This document shows, one piece after another, positions 39,319 to 39,405 of a DNA stretch of 39,405 nucleotides. The DNA lies in NCBI GenBank assembly GCA_019232985.1, contig JAFAMW010000047.1, positions 1-39,405 of the forward strand, in the 5' to 3' direction. Source of the DNA: Roseateles sp. Lineage in GTDB: Bacteria > Pseudomonadota > Gammaproteobacteria > Burkholderiales > Burkholderiaceae. The notes under the pieces are model-generated. The model ran no database searches. It saw only the letters and a list, made by a program, of their open reading frames with translations, and had not been told where the DNA came from. Made by a program: the position numbers and the translations under genes. Position 1 is the stretch's first letter. Each line of letters opens with the position of its first letter.

Positions 39319-39405
39319 ATGTCCGTCACGATGCGCGAAATGCTGGAAGCCGGTGTCCACTTCGGTCACCAAACCCGCTTCTGGAACCCCAAGATGGCCC
39401 CGTAT
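39319..39405 (+). CDS. rpsB: 30S ribosomal protein S2, N-terminal part
   Basis: Only the first 29 codons are in the window, reading [20 protein letters not shown] and then FWNPKMAPY. This is the highly conserved N-terminus of ribosomal protein S2, a component of the 30S subunit. The CGGAG ribosome site is 7 bp upstream of ATG 39319. The tsf gene is expected beyond the window edge. Confidence 0.97.
   Translation, partial: MSVTMREMLEAGVHFGHQTRFWNPKMAPY

Overview
The window is a high-GC (about 70% by eye) core-genome segment from a betaproteobacterium. The strongest placement is Burkholderiales. The evidence is the run ndk, rlmN, pilW, rodZ, ispG, hisS, yfgM, bamB, der, hfq, hflX, hflK, hflC, DUF2065, hisZ, purA, a phosphoribosyltransferase, tRNA-Leu and rnr, a gene order I know from that order. 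The presence of HisZ, the E3 sequence style and the betaproteobacterial rpsB upstream region agree. I cannot assign a genus.

Layout. (1) 1-4312: 3' part of the 2-oxoglutarate dehydrogenase operon sucA-sucB-lpdA, closed by a hairpin; sucA carries a 5-bp contraction that breaks the frame near 905. (2) 4365-6139: zapE and an overlapping gene for a small exported coiled-coil protein. (3) 6298-9319: a PP2C phosphatase on the minus strand, diverging from a DUF465 gene and a DinG/YoaA-type Fe-S helicase. (4) 9467-14256: bamD on the minus strand, diverging from rluD, followed by scpB and an unusually long rluB. (5) 14330-27568: the tightly packed series from ndk to DUF2065, with many ATGA-type overlaps. 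It covers nucleotide balance, RNA modification, type IV pilus assembly, cell shape, isoprenoid synthesis, His-tRNA charging, outer-membrane assembly (bamB; bamD lies nearby), ribosome GTPases, Hfq and the HflKC membrane-protease regulators. (6) 27660-30758: hisZ, purA and a purine-type phosphoribosyltransferase. (7) 30759-31126: three perfect palindromes, then tRNA-Leu(CAG) on the minus strand. (8) 31127-33457: rnr. (9) 33571-34654: two small accessory genes (RibD/DHFR-like and SnoaL-like). (10) 34670-39171: a minus-strand operon of amidase, D-amino-acid dehydrogenase, NAD(P)HX repair enzyme and cupin. (11) 39180-39405: promoter, structured leader and first 29 codons of rpsB.

Nearly every gene is housekeeping and recognisable, and I found no hidden mobile element, CRISPR array or defence island. 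The points most worth checking are the sucA frameshift, the absence of any ATG, GTG or TTG start for rnr where its 5' end overlaps the tRNA-Leu promoter, a two-copy intergenic repeat whose hairpin shows a compensatory base-pair change, and the row of palindromes beside tRNA-Leu.
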